A stretch of DNA of 64,000 bases from Homarus americanus (GCF_018991925.1 NW_024736071.1:12450282-12514281), one strand, 5' to 3'; shown: positions 45,233-57,370, counted from the first letter of the stretch. Numbers and translations are program-made. Notes: generated from the sequence alone by a model not told the origin.

Positions 45233-45590
45233 ATAATGGTTGTCCCTCGTGTAACGAGGATGGCCGGCCCAAGGGCCACCTAGGCGTGAATTTGTTTAAG
45301 GTGCAGAAGCTGTCGCCAACACAACAACCACACCCTAAGTTAACGAGTTGCATGACCCAGTGTCAACGAATAGTCCAAGAAAACAACTCACCAACTGCAC
45401 TGGCTAACCATTACCCTGGAACGCGATCCGCAAATCAATTAACATCCAGGTCCCCAATTACTGCTGGCTAGACAGAGGCAAATGGCGTAAAGAAACTTGC
45501 CCATAGTTCATTCACCCTGCCCAGGGATCTAACCCGGGTCCGCTCGCTTGCGAGGTGAGCATGCTGACAATTACACCACAGGTCGCCCTG
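45233..45590 (-). mobile_element. tRNA-derived SINE inserted in a tandem array
   Basis: On the minus strand the element starts at 45590 with CAGGGCGACCTGTGGTGTAA. An A-box-like TGTAATTGTCAGCATG and a B box GGGTTAGATCC (about 45527-45537) lie at polymerase III promoter spacing, with an anticodon-arm-like CCTCGCAAGCGAGC between. The tRNA-like head is followed by a body beginning GGGTGAATGAACTATGGGC and including TAGCAGTAATTGGGGACCTG, which I associate with SINEs common in decapods. The tail ends CCATTATT. CCACATA at 45226-45232 and at 45591-45597 are a 7-bp target-site duplication, and both flanks are the same minisatellite. Confidence 0.85.
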
Positions 45591-46062
45591 CCACATACAC
45601 ACTTGACCACCACAAGTGACCACATACACACTGTCCCACCAACATACACACTGAACCACCAACATACACACTGTCCCACCAACATACACACTGTCCCACC
45701 AACATACACACTGTCCCACCTGTCCCACCAACATACACACTGTCCCACCAACATACACACTGTCCCACCAACATACACACTGTCCCACCAACATACACAC
45801 TGAACCACCAACATACACACTGAACCACCAACATACACACTGAACCACCAACATACACACTGAACCACCAACATACACACTGTCCCACCAACATACACAC
45901 TGAACCACCAACATACACACTGAACCACCAACATACACACTGTCCCACCAACATACACACTGAACCACCAACATACACACTGTCCCACCAACATACACAC
46001 TGAACCACCAACATACACACTGAACCACCAACATACACACTGGACCACCACCAACATACTGT
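45591..46062. repeat. 20-bp tandem array (CACCAACATACACACTGTCC), right part
   Basis: About 22 copies of CACCAACATACACACTGxxC, in which xx alternates between TC and AA (CTGTCC or CTGAAC) in a patchy order. It is related to the array left of the SINE (CACCACATACACACTGG) and so is its continuation. Minus-strand CVCWWFSVYVGG frames (up to 190 residues) are artefacts. Confidence 0.95.
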
Positions 46063-46440
46063 ACACAATGAGAATACTACGAAAATGTTCGAGTAAATTT
46101 ACTAATATCAGGCGTCACACTGTGTAATATTAACAATAACAAAATACCAATATGATATTTTTAGCTGATCGTAATTGTAAAAAAAAAATTACTCTGTGTT
46201 TAATTGTTATATACCGGAATGCAGTAAATGTAATCTTACTTCAATAACAGCAAGGAATTATGTGACGTTGTTTTGATTGGTTTCCCGAATGAGCTCCAGG
46301 TTATTTGTTACGTAATTGTAAGCGCCGTCTTGCTGGTGCTCTTAGCCGTTGTATGAATGTGATATCTCTTTAAAGAACGTAGATGTAGTTTCTAAATATA
46401 TGATAGATGTGAACGAATACATGAGTAGTCTAGTGATGTA
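46063..46440. other. AT-rich unique sequence
   Basis: Nothing recognised. Confidence 0.55.
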
Positions 46441-46690
46441 GTGGGTGAAGGTGACCCATTGTGACAAAGGTAATCCACTGAGATTGACTAAGATGACCCA
46501 TTGTGTGAGGAAGGTAACCCATTGAGAGTAATGAAGGTAACCCATTGAGAGTGATAAAGATTACCCATCGAGTGACGAAGGTGACCCACTGAGTGACGAA
46601 GGTGACCCACTGAGTGACGAAGGTGACCCATTAAGACTGACGAATATAATCAATTTACAGTATGAAGGTGACCCCACTAGGCGGCGAAAA
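46441..46690. repeat. ~20-22-bp repeat (GAAGGTGACCCATTGAGTGAC)
   Basis: About 11 copies of AAGGTGACCCA(T/C)TGAG with TGAC or AGTGAT spacers. Three identical GAGTGACGAAGGTGACCCAC copies lie at about 46568-46632. Confidence 0.9.
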
Positions 46691-46880
46691 TGACCCAACG
46701 GAACATGATCACTTTCCACTTTAACTCTGCAGAACAAGAGAACAAATCTATCTTTCTATCTACCTATCTCAAGTAGTGAATACAAAATTGGTGTACGTGG
46801 TTCTAATTCATCTGTGTGTGTGTGTGTGTGTGTTCTATGTGAGGTGACGAGGCTATGCACACAATGAACGCCTGGCGATC
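46691..46880. other. unique DNA with (CTAT)n and (GT)n
   Basis: Short (TCTA)n at about 46749-46768 and (TG)n at about 46813-46832. Confidence 0.6.
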
Positions 46881-47345
46881 ACCTTCGTCAGGCAGGGGGG
46901 TGGGGGGATGTGTGGGAAGAGGGTGTAGGATACGTGAGGGAGAACGGAGGAGGAGGAGAGAGGGAGTAAAGATAGACGGTAAAAGGGACAGAGGAGGATA
47001 GGGAAAGGAGGGAATAGACAGGACAGAGCGATAAAGGGTGAGGAAATGGCAGACTTGAAGTGAGGAGGAGATGGATTGATGGATAAGGGAAGGGAGATAA
47101 AGGTATTAAGGAATGAGGAAAGGGAGAGAAGATGGGATGAAGGAGGGGGGGAGGAGAGAGAGAATGTGAGAAATAGGTGGAGGAAGAAGAGACATGGGAG
47201 ATAGGAAGAGTTTAGTAAGAAGGAAGATGTATAGAAGATAACTGCAATGATGAGAGAGGAAGTGAGATAAAGGGATAGGAGGGTAGGGAAAGATAGAGGG
47301 AGGTTGTGAGGGAAGGAAGAAGGGAGGGGTGATGGGAGACTCCCT
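46881..47345. repeat. polypurine low-complexity sequence
   Basis: Plus strand A/G-rich (GGAGGAGGAGAGAGGGAGTA); the 165-residue minus frame (Ser/Leu/Pro/Phe) is an artefact. Confidence 0.85.
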
Positions 47346-47880
47346 GACACACATCACCCTGCACAACCCTCGTCACGGAGACACTTCAACATCTTGCTGG
47401 GTAAGATAAAAATGCCCCGCCCTGCCCAGTACCCCTCCACCACCTACCAAAATACTGCTGTTGATGCTGTTGTTGTTGCTATCATTGTCGTTGTTGTTTT
47501 TGTTGTTGTTACTACTACTACTACTACTACCTGGGCTACTACTACTACTATTACTACTACTACTGTTGCTGCTGCTGCTGTTATTGCAGCTGTGGACTCC
47601 ATTAATCTATCATATCTGAGGTGTGACAAAATGACTGTGTGGATGCTGAAGGAGGGAGGGAATCACCTGACAGAAGAAGAGATGGGTGGAGGGGGAGAGA
47701 GGGAGAGAGAGAGAGGGAGGGAGGGAGAAGCATGAGGGGTAGGGGTGAGAAGGTCGAGGCGTCACAGAAGGGAGGGAGTGGGTAGGTAGGTAGTGGCGGG
47801 TCTCAACATCAGGTAGGCTGGTTAGCACTACACCAGCAAAATGAATGAGGAGTCGAGTTGAAACGCCAGTGCTCCCACCC
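47346..47880. repeat. (TTG)n/(CTA)n trinucleotide DNA, then GA-rich tract
   Basis: TTGTTG (47456-47511) runs into (CTA)n with one CCTGGG break and GCTGCTGCTG (to ~47583). A GGGAGAGA tract lies at about 47690-47732. The rest is unique. Confidence 0.85.
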
Positions 47881-48944
47881 CCTTAGTATTGATTATATTA
47901 AAGCCGCTCTGCTACCACCACCCGCGCACCTCCCCCTTCCTCCCCCGCCTCCCTCACCTCCTCTGTACCTCACCTACCCTATCTCTCCTCCTCCAGCAAT
48001 CCTAGCCTAACCTCTTCCTCCCCCTACCCCACCTCTTTCACCCTCCACTTCCTCCCCTCCTCCTCAGCCACCCTCTCTCCCCAACCCTCCTCGTCACCCC
48101 TTCACCTCCTCCTCCTCCCCTTCCCTGCTTCACACACTTATCTCCTTCCTCCTCCTACTGACACACTTTTTCCTCCCCCATTTTTACACGATTTAAAATA
48201 CACATTCTCCTACACCGAGTCTTACTGTCCTGATTATTTTAACCTTATTGTGCACTACCCCCTTTTACCTCCACCTTCCTTACCTCCATCACACTCAACT
48301 CCCTTCTCCCTCCCTCCTCCCTCCTCCCCCTTCCTCCATCACCCTCCCTCTATAATCGTCAACTGTCAACCTCCTCCTTAATACTTGTTCATCATGTCTT
48401 AACCCGTCAAGCTTTTTCACTCCCCTCCCCTGACTCCCCTTCGTCTTCCCTTTCCTCCCTCCCCCACCTCATATCCCTTACCCTCGACTTCCCCCTCTCT
48501 CACCCTCCTTCCTTGTCATCCCTTCTCTCTCCTTATTTTATGCTTTTCTTCTCTCTTTAACTCTTCTTCATGATCCACTTCGTCTTCCCGTCTCCTCGAC
48601 TCTCACCCTCCTCCCCATCCTCTCCCTCTTCCCTCCTCTCTCCCTAGTCCCAAACCCTACCCTTTTCGTCCTACCCTCCTCAATTTATCCATCTCACATA
48701 CACACCTTATTTTGACCCTTTCCCTCTCTTTACCTCAGTCATTCTTGGCCCACTTCGTCTTTCCCTCCCTCTCCTTTTCTCTCTCTCCTCCCCAATCCTT
48801 CCCCCATGCTTTCCCTCTCTCATCCCCTCCTCTCTCTCTCTCCTGACCCTACCTACCTCCTCCCCCCTCCACCAGCCAGGCGCCATACCTTGGTGATCGC
48901 CCCCATCAATGTCCACCTTAACGTCCAGGAGCTTTTATATTATA
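47881..48944. repeat. polypyrimidine low-complexity region
   Basis: Plus strand C/T-rich (CTCCTCCTCCCC, CCCTCTCTCC) for about 1 kb with unique islands. No gene is recognised on either strand. Confidence 0.85.
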
Positions 48945-49345
48945 CTGGCTATAATACCCCACTCCGGCCATTGATCCAGGCACTAGCATCCCACTCCAGG
49001 CACTAGCATCCCACTCCAGGCATTATACTACCCCTCTTCAGTTATTAACACCCTACTCCAGACATTGATATACCACTCCGGACATTGATATACCCACTTC
49101 AGGCATTAAATTACCCCTCTCCAAGTATTAACACCCCACTCCAGGCATTGATACACCAACTCCAGGCATTGACATCCCACTCCAAGCATTAAATTATCCC
49201 TCTCCAAATATTAACACCTCACTCCAGGCATTGATACACCCACTCTAGGCAATGACACCCCACTCCAGGCATTGATACCCCACTCCAGGCATTGATACCT
49301 TACTCCAGGCATTATACTACCCCACTCCAGGCATTAATACTTCTC
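48945..49345. repeat. 17-19-bp repeat (CCCACTCCAGGCATTGATA)
   Basis: About 21 copies of (AC)CCCACTCCAGGCATT with GATA, AGCAT, AATTA or ATACT linkers. Degenerate but clearly periodic. Confidence 0.92.
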
Positions 49346-49439
49346 TCTCTTATCTCCACGTATAAAAACTGACCCCCCACACACACACACATGACTCAGC
49401 TGGGTCAGACAGGGTTAATTTAAGGCTTACAGTTCCCTT
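49346..49439. other. unique interval
   Basis: Nothing recognised. Confidence 0.5.
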
Positions 49440-50480
49440 ATCTTATTTCCCCTTACTCTTTTTTCCCACCCCTTCCCTCCCCTTTCGTCATCGTCTGTCT
49501 TATTCGTCATGTTTTCCGTCCCACTGTCAATATTGTTTCTCTTTCTTTACCCCTTTCTACCTCCTCCCATCACTACTCTCTACCTCCTCCTATCACCCTC
49601 CTCCCATCACCCTTCTCCACCTCCTCTCTTCATCGTCCCTTCACCCTCATCCTCTCTCTACTCCCCTCACTCACTAGTCCATCTCTACTCCTCTCTAACT
49701 CCTCACTCACCCTTGTCCTCCTCCTGTATTCTATTCTCTTCCATTTCACCATCTCTCTCTCATTCTCTCCTTCAAGTTTTCCCCACTCTCCTCGGACTGG
49801 CCCCCTTCCGTTTCTTTCCTCCTCTCCCTTCCTCATCGGTCTGTCCCGGTTCCTTTTCATTCCCCTCCCTCAAACCACTCTAACTACCTTCCTCACTCTC
49901 CCTCTCATCCACCTTTCCTTCAGTCTTCTTCTCCCTCTCCCCACTTCTCCTTCAGAATTCCCTTTCCCTCTCCTTCACCCAACTCGTCCTCTCTCTTCCT
50001 CTCTCCCACCACTAGCCCCTTCTCCATCTCGCCCTCCTCCTCCACCTCGCTCTCTCCGCATCTCCCCTTAGCCCCACCCCCCATCTCTTCTCTCACTTTC
50101 CCCTCTCACAGTGACCTTGCCTGACACGGAATTGCTCTCCTCAAAAGCCCATCCGTTATTGTACCTCCTCCCATCTTTCTTATCCTCTCTGTCCCACCTA
50201 CCATGTTCCTTATTTCCTCTAAGTATCCTCCTCATCCATTCTCATCTTCTTTCTCATTTTTTTTCATTTCCCTCCCTCCTTGTTCCCTCTCACCATCTTC
50301 CTCATTCCCTCTTTTCTTGTTTCTCATTTTTGTCTCCCCTCCCTCCCAGCTCCCTCTCACCATCTTCCTCATTCCCTCTCACCACCTTTCTCACCTCCCT
50401 CCCTGGTTCCCTCTCACCAGTTTCCTCACCCCCTCTCTCATCTTCCGTGTTCCCTCTCACATATCATCGCTCTCACTACT
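49440..50480. repeat. polypyrimidine region with CCCTCTCACCATCTTCCTCA repeats
   Basis: C/T-rich throughout. Between about 50265 and 50460 the phrase GTTCCCTCTCACCATCTTCC + TCATTCCCTCT recurs about five times, often doubled, as a ~30-50-bp unit. Confidence 0.85.
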
Positions 50481-50749
50481 CCTGACATTTCATCATCACC
50501 TTCTTGCTATACCTGTTGTCATCGTCCACTATCTGTGTATTCTTCTCCCAGGTAAAATACGCATCATTAACACCTGGGCGTTAATGAGTGTGTTTGTTTG
50601 TCTATTCTAAGGTAAATTATTAAGTGTTTATGTATAAAGTAATTTTGGTTTCATATTTAGAGCGTATTTTTTGTATTAATCTTTTTTTTATATTATATTA
50701 AAAGGTAAATAAACAGTAATTGGCCATTATGGTGAATCAACTGTGTTAC

Positions 50750-50750
<1 letters not shown>
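50481..50750. other. AT-rich unique interval
   Basis: Nothing recognised. Confidence 0.5.
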
Positions 50751-50796
<46 letters not shown>

Positions 50797-50839
50797 CCTT
50801 CGTTCCTTCCTTCCTTCCTTCCTTCCTTCCTTCCTTCCC
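50751..50839. repeat. (TC)n then (TTCC)n compound microsatellite
   Basis: (TC)n at 50751-50793 followed by (TTCC)n at about 50801-50839. Confidence 0.97.
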
Positions 50840-51636
50840 ATTCACATATCCTTTCTCTCTAAGTGCTCTTTCATCGTCAACAAAATAATCCCTTCTTACC
50901 TTCACTCTTTATTGCTGTCTACCTGCTACTTACCTTTTCTTCTCCCGTTAATTATTCCCCCACCTACCTATTATTACCTTTAACAACTACAAATTACTTC
51001 CTTCTTACCTCTATTTACCTGCCACTCCTCACTAATTACTCCCTATTCACTAGTGATTACCTCTTCTCTACCAACTAATTAGCTCACCTGTCACATACTA
51101 CGGTTGTACAATACATTAAATAACTATACTTTATATCAAATTACCTTTATCCCCTCCTTTAATTGTCTTCGCCATCGTATAATTAATCACCTTACAATGA
51201 TATCTAATTAAATCATATCTGTATACTAATAGACTAACCCCTAATTAACTCAACCTCCTAATTACCTCCCTACCTCCTAATTATTTCCCACCAACAATTA
51301 ATTACGGTTCATTTTCCCTATATTTATGTTTAGAGAGAAATAGCAGACTCTCAAAGGTGACACAATACAATTTTGGACGGACAGACGGACGCACGAACAC
51401 CTTAAAGTTCTAACCCATCAATTACCTTCTTCCCAAGACTAATTATATTTAATTTACCGACGAACAACTTACCCCACCCAGTAATTACCTTCACTATTAC
51501 TATTTACCTCCTTTCCTTTGACCTAATTACTTCATTTCACCTTTAATTACCTTATGTGTCACTGTAGTATGGACTAGCTTCCCTTTCCATGTCTGCATTA
51601 TTTGTATATATTAGGTTATGTATTGTACTACATTAT
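50840..51636. other. AT-rich unique sequence rich in TAATTAC
   Basis: The motif (C)TAATTACCT recurs loosely throughout (for example at about 50988, 51258, 51421 and 51523), perhaps an ancient repeat. No gene is recognised. Confidence 0.5.
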
Positions 51637-51762
51637 GTAAAGTGTGGCCAAGTGGTAAAGTGTGGCCAAGTGGTAAAGTGTGGCCAAGTGGTAAAGTGTG
51701 GCCAAGTGGTAAAGTGTGGCCAAGTGGTAAAGTGTGGCCAAGTGGTAAAGTGTGGCCGAGTG
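51637..51762. repeat. 18-bp tandem repeat, 7 copies, almost perfect
   Basis: GTAAAGTGTGGCCAAGTG repeated seven times with a single change (GAGTG in the last copy), so a recent expansion. Confidence 0.98.
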
Positions 51763-52110
51763 GTAATCTGTGTATTAAATATTTTAAACCTGTACCACAA
51801 AAACTCCCCCCAAACACAAACATACCACATACAGCCCCCCTGCCCCCACACTCTCACACACACACTTACCCCCACACACACCCCCACACACCCCCACACA
51901 CATCCCCCCACACACACCTCTTTGTCATCATCAATATCTTCACCACCTCCCTCCCTCCACACCACCACACACACACACACACCTCCCCACATACACACAC
52001 ACTTCCCCACACGCACCTACTTTCCACACGTCAACACACCTCCCCCACTCACACGTCCCACACACCCCCACACACTCCCCACACCATCCCGTCAGCGACA
52101 CCTCCTGCCA
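51763..52110. repeat. C/A-rich low-complexity sequence
   Basis: CCCCCACACACACCCCCACAC-type DNA; His/Thr/Pro frames only. Confidence 0.85.
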
Positions 52111-52345
52111 CCGGCAGTCCCCTGCCCACCTCGCGCAGTCCGCTACTACAACAAAATTGAGCCCATAAGAGCCCGCACTGATAGATATAAGAATAACACC
52201 AACCCATCTACTGTTAAAATAAAAAACAACTCCTGAATTATGTACTGTACAGCCCTGTAAATGTATTGAACGTATATCATTATGTCTAAATCAAACGTAA
52301 GTTTGTATATTTTCAGCCACCGGCTACAACTCTATTAATAAACCG

Positions 52346-52382
<37 letters not shown>
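52111..52382 (+). mobile_element. probable LINE 3' end with (TTA)n tail
   Basis: A coding remnant reads RAVRYYNKIEPIRARTDRY then KNNTNPSTVKIKNNS and stops at about 52236. It is followed by ~110 bases of A/T-rich 3' UTR ending CTATTAATAAACCG and a (TTA)12 run at about 52347-52382. A short ORF end, UTR, AATAAA and a trinucleotide tail in this order are characteristic of some non-LTR retrotransposons that end in microsatellites and not in poly(A). The protein tail resembles LINE C-termini I have seen in arthropods, but I cannot name the clade. Confidence 0.5.
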
Positions 52383-52934
<552 letters not shown>

Positions 52935-52974
52935 TTCTCTCTTTAATTTCGCTCTCACGAGGCCGATATATCCA

Positions 52975-53168
52975 CGATATCACCTACCCAAGAGGTTACA
53001 TACCCATCAGGTCACATACCCACGAAATCACATACCCACGAGGTCACATATCCACGAGGTCACATATCCACGAGGTCACATACCCACGAGGTCACATACC
53101 CACGAGGTCACATACCAACGAGGTCACATACCCACGAGGTCACATACCCACGAGGTCACATACCCACA
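52975..53168. repeat. 16-bp tandem repeat (CCCACGAGGTCACATA)
   Basis: 12 copies of CCCACGAGGTCACATA with few changes (ATC, AAATC). Length is strictly 16 bp, so the copies rotate through all frames. Confidence 0.97.
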
Positions 53169-53285
53169 CTACGACAGTGCCGTTTATCCATTCCCACCCT
53201 CCACTCCCTCCATTCTCTCCTCCTCCTAGTCTCCATCCTCCTGTTCCTCCTCCCTTCTTCCCTTTCCACCCATCCTGCTCGCGTC
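53169..53285. other. C/T-rich interval
   Basis: CCTCC-rich low complexity. Confidence 0.6.
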
Positions 53286-53404
53286 TCGTCTTGCCCCTGG
53301 TGTACCGTCTTGCCCCTGGTGTACCGTCTTGTCCCTGGTGTACCGTCTTGTCCCTGGTGTACCGTCTTGTCCCTGGTGTACCGTCTTGCCCCTGGTGCAC
53401 CATC
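53286..53404. repeat. 19-bp tandem repeat (CTTGTCCCTGGTGTACCGT)
   Basis: Six nearly identical copies, CTTGCCCC and CTTGTCCC subtypes. Confidence 0.96.
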
Positions 53405-53764
53405 TTGCTCAGTTCCCCCGAGAGACAGTAACATTGCCCAGAAATATCGCGCGTGTAAATTCTCCCCCCGAGCCGCTCTCATTGCCCAGAATTTTGTAAA
53501 ACGCTTCTACACGTTTCTTTTACGCAATTCCTTTAAGATTTTTCCCAATTTCCTTCAAGCTTCTACAAAATTTATATAATAATTTTTTACACAGTATCCA
53601 CTAAGATTTTTACATAATATTTCCTCAGGATTTGTAAACATATTTTTATTAACAATTCCTTAATAGTTTTTACAATTTTCTTTTACAAAATCACCTTGGA
53701 AACTTTACTTGAATTTTCCTTAAAATGTTTCCACAATAACCTTAAGATATTCACTTCGATGTCT
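53405..53764. other. AT-rich unique sequence
   Basis: A loose ~50-bp pattern of TTTTACA..ATTCCTTAAGATTTTT recurs from 53505 to 53755, perhaps an old array. No gene. Confidence 0.5.
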
Positions 53765-54195
53765 TGTACCAGGACACTAGTACCTGCCAGGACACCCGTC
53801 GCTACCAGGGCACCAGTAACTACCAGGGCACCCGTAACTACCAGGACACCCGTAGCTACCAGGACACCCGTAGCTACCAGGACACCCGTAACTACCAGGG
53901 CACCAGTAACTACCAGGACACCCGTAGCTACCCAGGGTCCAAACTACCAGAAACCATAACTACCAGAAACTACCAGGCGCCATGATTACCAGGCGCCACA
54001 ATTACCAGACACCATGACTACCAAAACACCATAACAACCAGACAATAATAACAACCAAACACCATAACAACTAGACATTAATAACTACTAGGCCATGACT
54101 ACCAGACACCATAACAACCAGACACCATAACAACCAGACACCATAACAACCAGACACCATAACAACCTGACACAATAACTACTAGGCGCCATAAC
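53765..54195. repeat. tandem repeats ACCAGGACACCCGTAGCT and ACCATAACAACCAGAC
   Basis: Left: about nine copies of an 18-bp unit (TACCAGGACACCCGTAGC). Right (from ~53940): a 15-16-bp unit (ACCATAACAACCAGAC). The shared ACCAG..ACAC phrase suggests one array that diverged. Confidence 0.93.
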
Positions 54196-54260
54196 TTCCA
54201 CCTACGTCAGTCTCCACATTTTGCTACATTCTCCAAAAATTTGACCTTCAAAGTAAATTG

Positions 54261-54263
<3 letters not shown>

Positions 54264-54330
<67 letters not shown>
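54264..54330. repeat. (GA)n microsatellite
   Basis: GA run with one T insertion at 54301. Confidence 0.98.
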
Positions 54331-54334
<4 letters not shown>

Positions 54335-55275
54335 ATCCTGAACACCTGTCCATTAATACTAAAACAATAGACATATAGAGTAGAGAATATACTTCAGAGT
54401 CATAACACAATAGCGATATCTCCCTCTTGCAACAAACACGACTGACAAAAATTGTATTGCATCCGTGATATAACAAAATCTGGTGTTGCCCGCACGTCCG
54501 CCCCTCACAAAACCTTCAACACGAGGCTTAACCTGCAATGTCGACAACAAGCCCTTGAAAAAAAAAAAGTTGAAAAATAACAGAGAAAAGAAATGTAACT
54601 TGTTATCTGTTTTCCATACATCAGTTTTTTTTAGTTTATAAAACACGTCTGTATGTTGGTAATTTTGCAGTTGATTTTTTAATCAGTCGTTTGTGGTGTT
54701 CAATATATTCTCTTCAGGTATAGTTTTTGTTATCAATGTATTTATATATCATAGTCATTACAAATTGGTTCATCAAACTTATGTATATATTTATAGAATG
54801 AGTTTATAACAGCTAAGGTCAGTGTGGTCATCCTGGCCTGGATATAATTACTCGTATCTATTTCATACTAAAAACAGAGATGTCTTCAACTGTCTGTTAG
54901 TATGTAGAGTTACTTAGGTTAACTCACTACTTTTAACATGATCCACCATAATCTGGGACTGACACCATTATACTCCTCATCCAATAGAAAACATATATTT
55001 TTATTATTCCTGCGGTAGGAAACAAACCATTTCAGGTCTTTTTGACTCTACACCCTTCACCTGTCCCCAGCATATCTATTCAAGGCTCTCCATTCTCTGT
55101 TTTCCTCCAAGCTAAGTCATCCGGTATCATTTTGTTCAACATACCTTCAGTCAGTCATTTAACATCATGGCGCCACTTAAGTACATTCAAGTACCAAAGT
55201 CTTTTTTTTTCTGGTCAAGTGAGGTCACCATGACCCCTGTGTTGACTGTGTCATGGAGGGATGGGGAACACTACC
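54331..55275. other. AT-rich unique sequence
   Basis: No gene or repeat structure recognised in about 940 bases. Confidence 0.6.
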
Positions 55276-55336
55276 CGCGCGCGCGCGCACGCACACACAC
55301 ACGCACGCACGCACGCACGCACGCGCGCACGCACGC

Positions 55337-55371
<35 letters not shown>
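55276..55371. repeat. (CG)n/(CACG)n/(CA)n alternating purine-pyrimidine run
   Basis: (CG)5, then mixed CACG/CA, then (CA)n. Strict purine-pyrimidine alternation over ~95 bases favours Z-DNA. Confidence 0.97.
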
Positions 55372-55372
<1 letters not shown>

Positions 55373-56132
55373 CTCTGTGATCTGGTCGATTAAGAGGTTC
55401 ATTAACTCTGAGATTGAGTTCGTCTTTACCTAATTTGTCGCCTCATTCTGCTTATGACTCCAGGGTCGAGTTATCTGTGTCTCCTTCAATGTCTTCCACT
55501 TATTTTCGACCGTTAACTGGTCTGTCAAGAATGGTAGAGATAATTTGAATGTATGAGTTAACGAATCTGGTAATCTTAACTGTGTGTCCTGTGGCTTTAC
55601 TTATAGTTTAATAGAGTATAATAAAAAACCTGATATCGAAATAACCACCACACGGGAAACACTCATGTTGCCCCTGGCCGCCAAATAATGATGCGAGAAA
55701 ACGAAGCAAAATTAAAACAAATTGTAGGGAAAAATATATTAAATACAACGACTCAATAAAACAACATGAACAATTCCAGAAAGACGATTTACAAAATTCA
55801 TGAACTTTACGTTAGATTTTCTTTTGTGTAATCCAATTGACAAGTACAAGTACGTACTCAGGGACGAACAGGATGAAATTAGCACAGTATCTCTCTAACT
55901 ACAGAACACAGCGGGGGTGTAAAATATGACCTCACTTGTACACTGTGTCTCTAGCGATCACAATACAACTGGTGTTAACGCTGCAACATCGTACTCACAC
56001 CTGTACAAGCTTGTAGTGTTTTAATCAAGTCGTCAGTTTTAATTAAATATTCCCACCGAGTTTGTATTAAATGATTTACAAAACACAAATTGATAAAGAA
56101 AACCTAAAATTAAATTCACCAAAAACAAACTG

Positions 56133-56133
<1 letters not shown>
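55372..56133. other. unique sequence
   Basis: Nothing recognised. Confidence 0.6.

Positions 56134-56179
<46 letters not shown>
56134..56179. repeat. (GA)n microsatellite
   Basis: Uninterrupted (GA)23. Confidence 0.98.
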
Positions 56180-56180
<1 letters not shown>

Positions 56181-56730
56181 AACGTATGCAATTTAACCAG
56201 AAGGAAAGTTGTTGTAAAAATATAAGAATTAGTGAGTAATTTGACCAAGAAATCACAAAGTTTGGAAGTTTGTCTCCATAAATGAGGAACTTTGAATCGT
56301 TTTTTCATACTGTGAGCAAAAGTTGATCAAACTGGGTCTCAGAATCTATTTTGCTTCGTGTGTATCTTCTCGAACTCCAGAACACCCAGTCTGACCTCAC
56401 CTAACCCTAGAACACATGACCTGACCTGACCTGACCTAACCTATCAACCCCAAACCAAAACTAACCTAACCTTTTTCCCTAGAACACACCGCTATTGACA
56501 TACAAGACCAAATTATACAATAAATGATAAACTTTTCCTTCACTGTCATAATGGATAAGACCAATAAATTGCCACTGCCAAAATTAAACCGCATAGGAAA
56601 GTAAAGAAAGGTGCCTCAAGCGTGATGAGTGTTCACCAGTCAAGTAAAAAATGATCGTGCTGGTGTTCTTGACTGAAGAGAGCGCACGCACGCACGCACA
56701 CTTTTGATTACTTTCACTCGTACGTCTCTC
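56180..56730. other. unique DNA with ACCTGACCTAACC motif
   Basis: At about 56390-56475, (ACCTG)4 passes into ACCTAACCTAT and CTAACCTAACC, resembling CCTAA on this strand. (ACGC)n lies at about 56684-56700. No gene. Confidence 0.55.
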
Positions 56731-56735
56731 TCTCT

Positions 56736-57370
56736 CTCTCTCTTTCTCTCGTAGTGTTAGCGGTTGGGGAAAGAGGGGGAGAGGAGGGGGAGAGGGGAGA
56801 GGAGGGGGAGAGAGGAGAGGAGGGGAGGTAGCGGTGGGAGGAGTAGGATAAAGAAGAGTAGGGAAAGGGGAGGGGTAAGAAGTAAGGTGGGTGGAGAGGA
56901 GAGGAGGAAAAGGATAGGGGAAGGAGAACGGAAGGAAAATGTAGAGAGGGGGAATAGAAGGGGGAAAGGATGAAGAGAAGTCATATGAGGAACGGAAAAG
57001 GCAGAAGAGAAAGGGGGGATAAAGCAGAGGAAATGAAAGTAGGAGAGAGGAGGGGAGGAACAGGCGTAGGAGATGGGGGAGAGAAAAGATGGGAAGGAAA
57101 GGAGAGGAAGGTCGTAGGAAAGGTGTGTGGAATGGTTGGGGAGAAAGAGGTAGGGGGGCAAAGTAGGGGTAGCAGCAGGTAGGAGGGAAATGTAGGGAAT
57201 GAGAAGACAGTAGAGGCGGAGATAGGAAAAGAGGGGGAGGTAGGAGAGGAGGGGGGGGTAAGGAGAGAGGAGAATGAGGAAAGGGAAAGAGGAAGAGGAG
57301 GAAGGTAGAGGTGGCAGGGGAGGAGGAGGTAGGAGGAGGAGGAAGCATGGAAGAAGGATGAGGAAGAAGC
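56736..57370. repeat. (TC)n then polypurine low-complexity region
   Basis: (TC)n at about 56727-56752, then a strand switch to A/G-rich sequence (GGAGAGGAGGGGGAGAG) for 600 bases. The 275-residue minus frame is an artefact. Confidence 0.87.

Noticed and set aside
45500..45590. Functional tRNA gene
   Set aside because: A and B boxes are present, but it is followed by a SINE body, and target duplications mark the whole 358 bp as an insertion.
44145..46062. CRISPR-like repeat arrays
   Set aside because: Units are directly contiguous with no unique spacers, and the genome context is eukaryotic.
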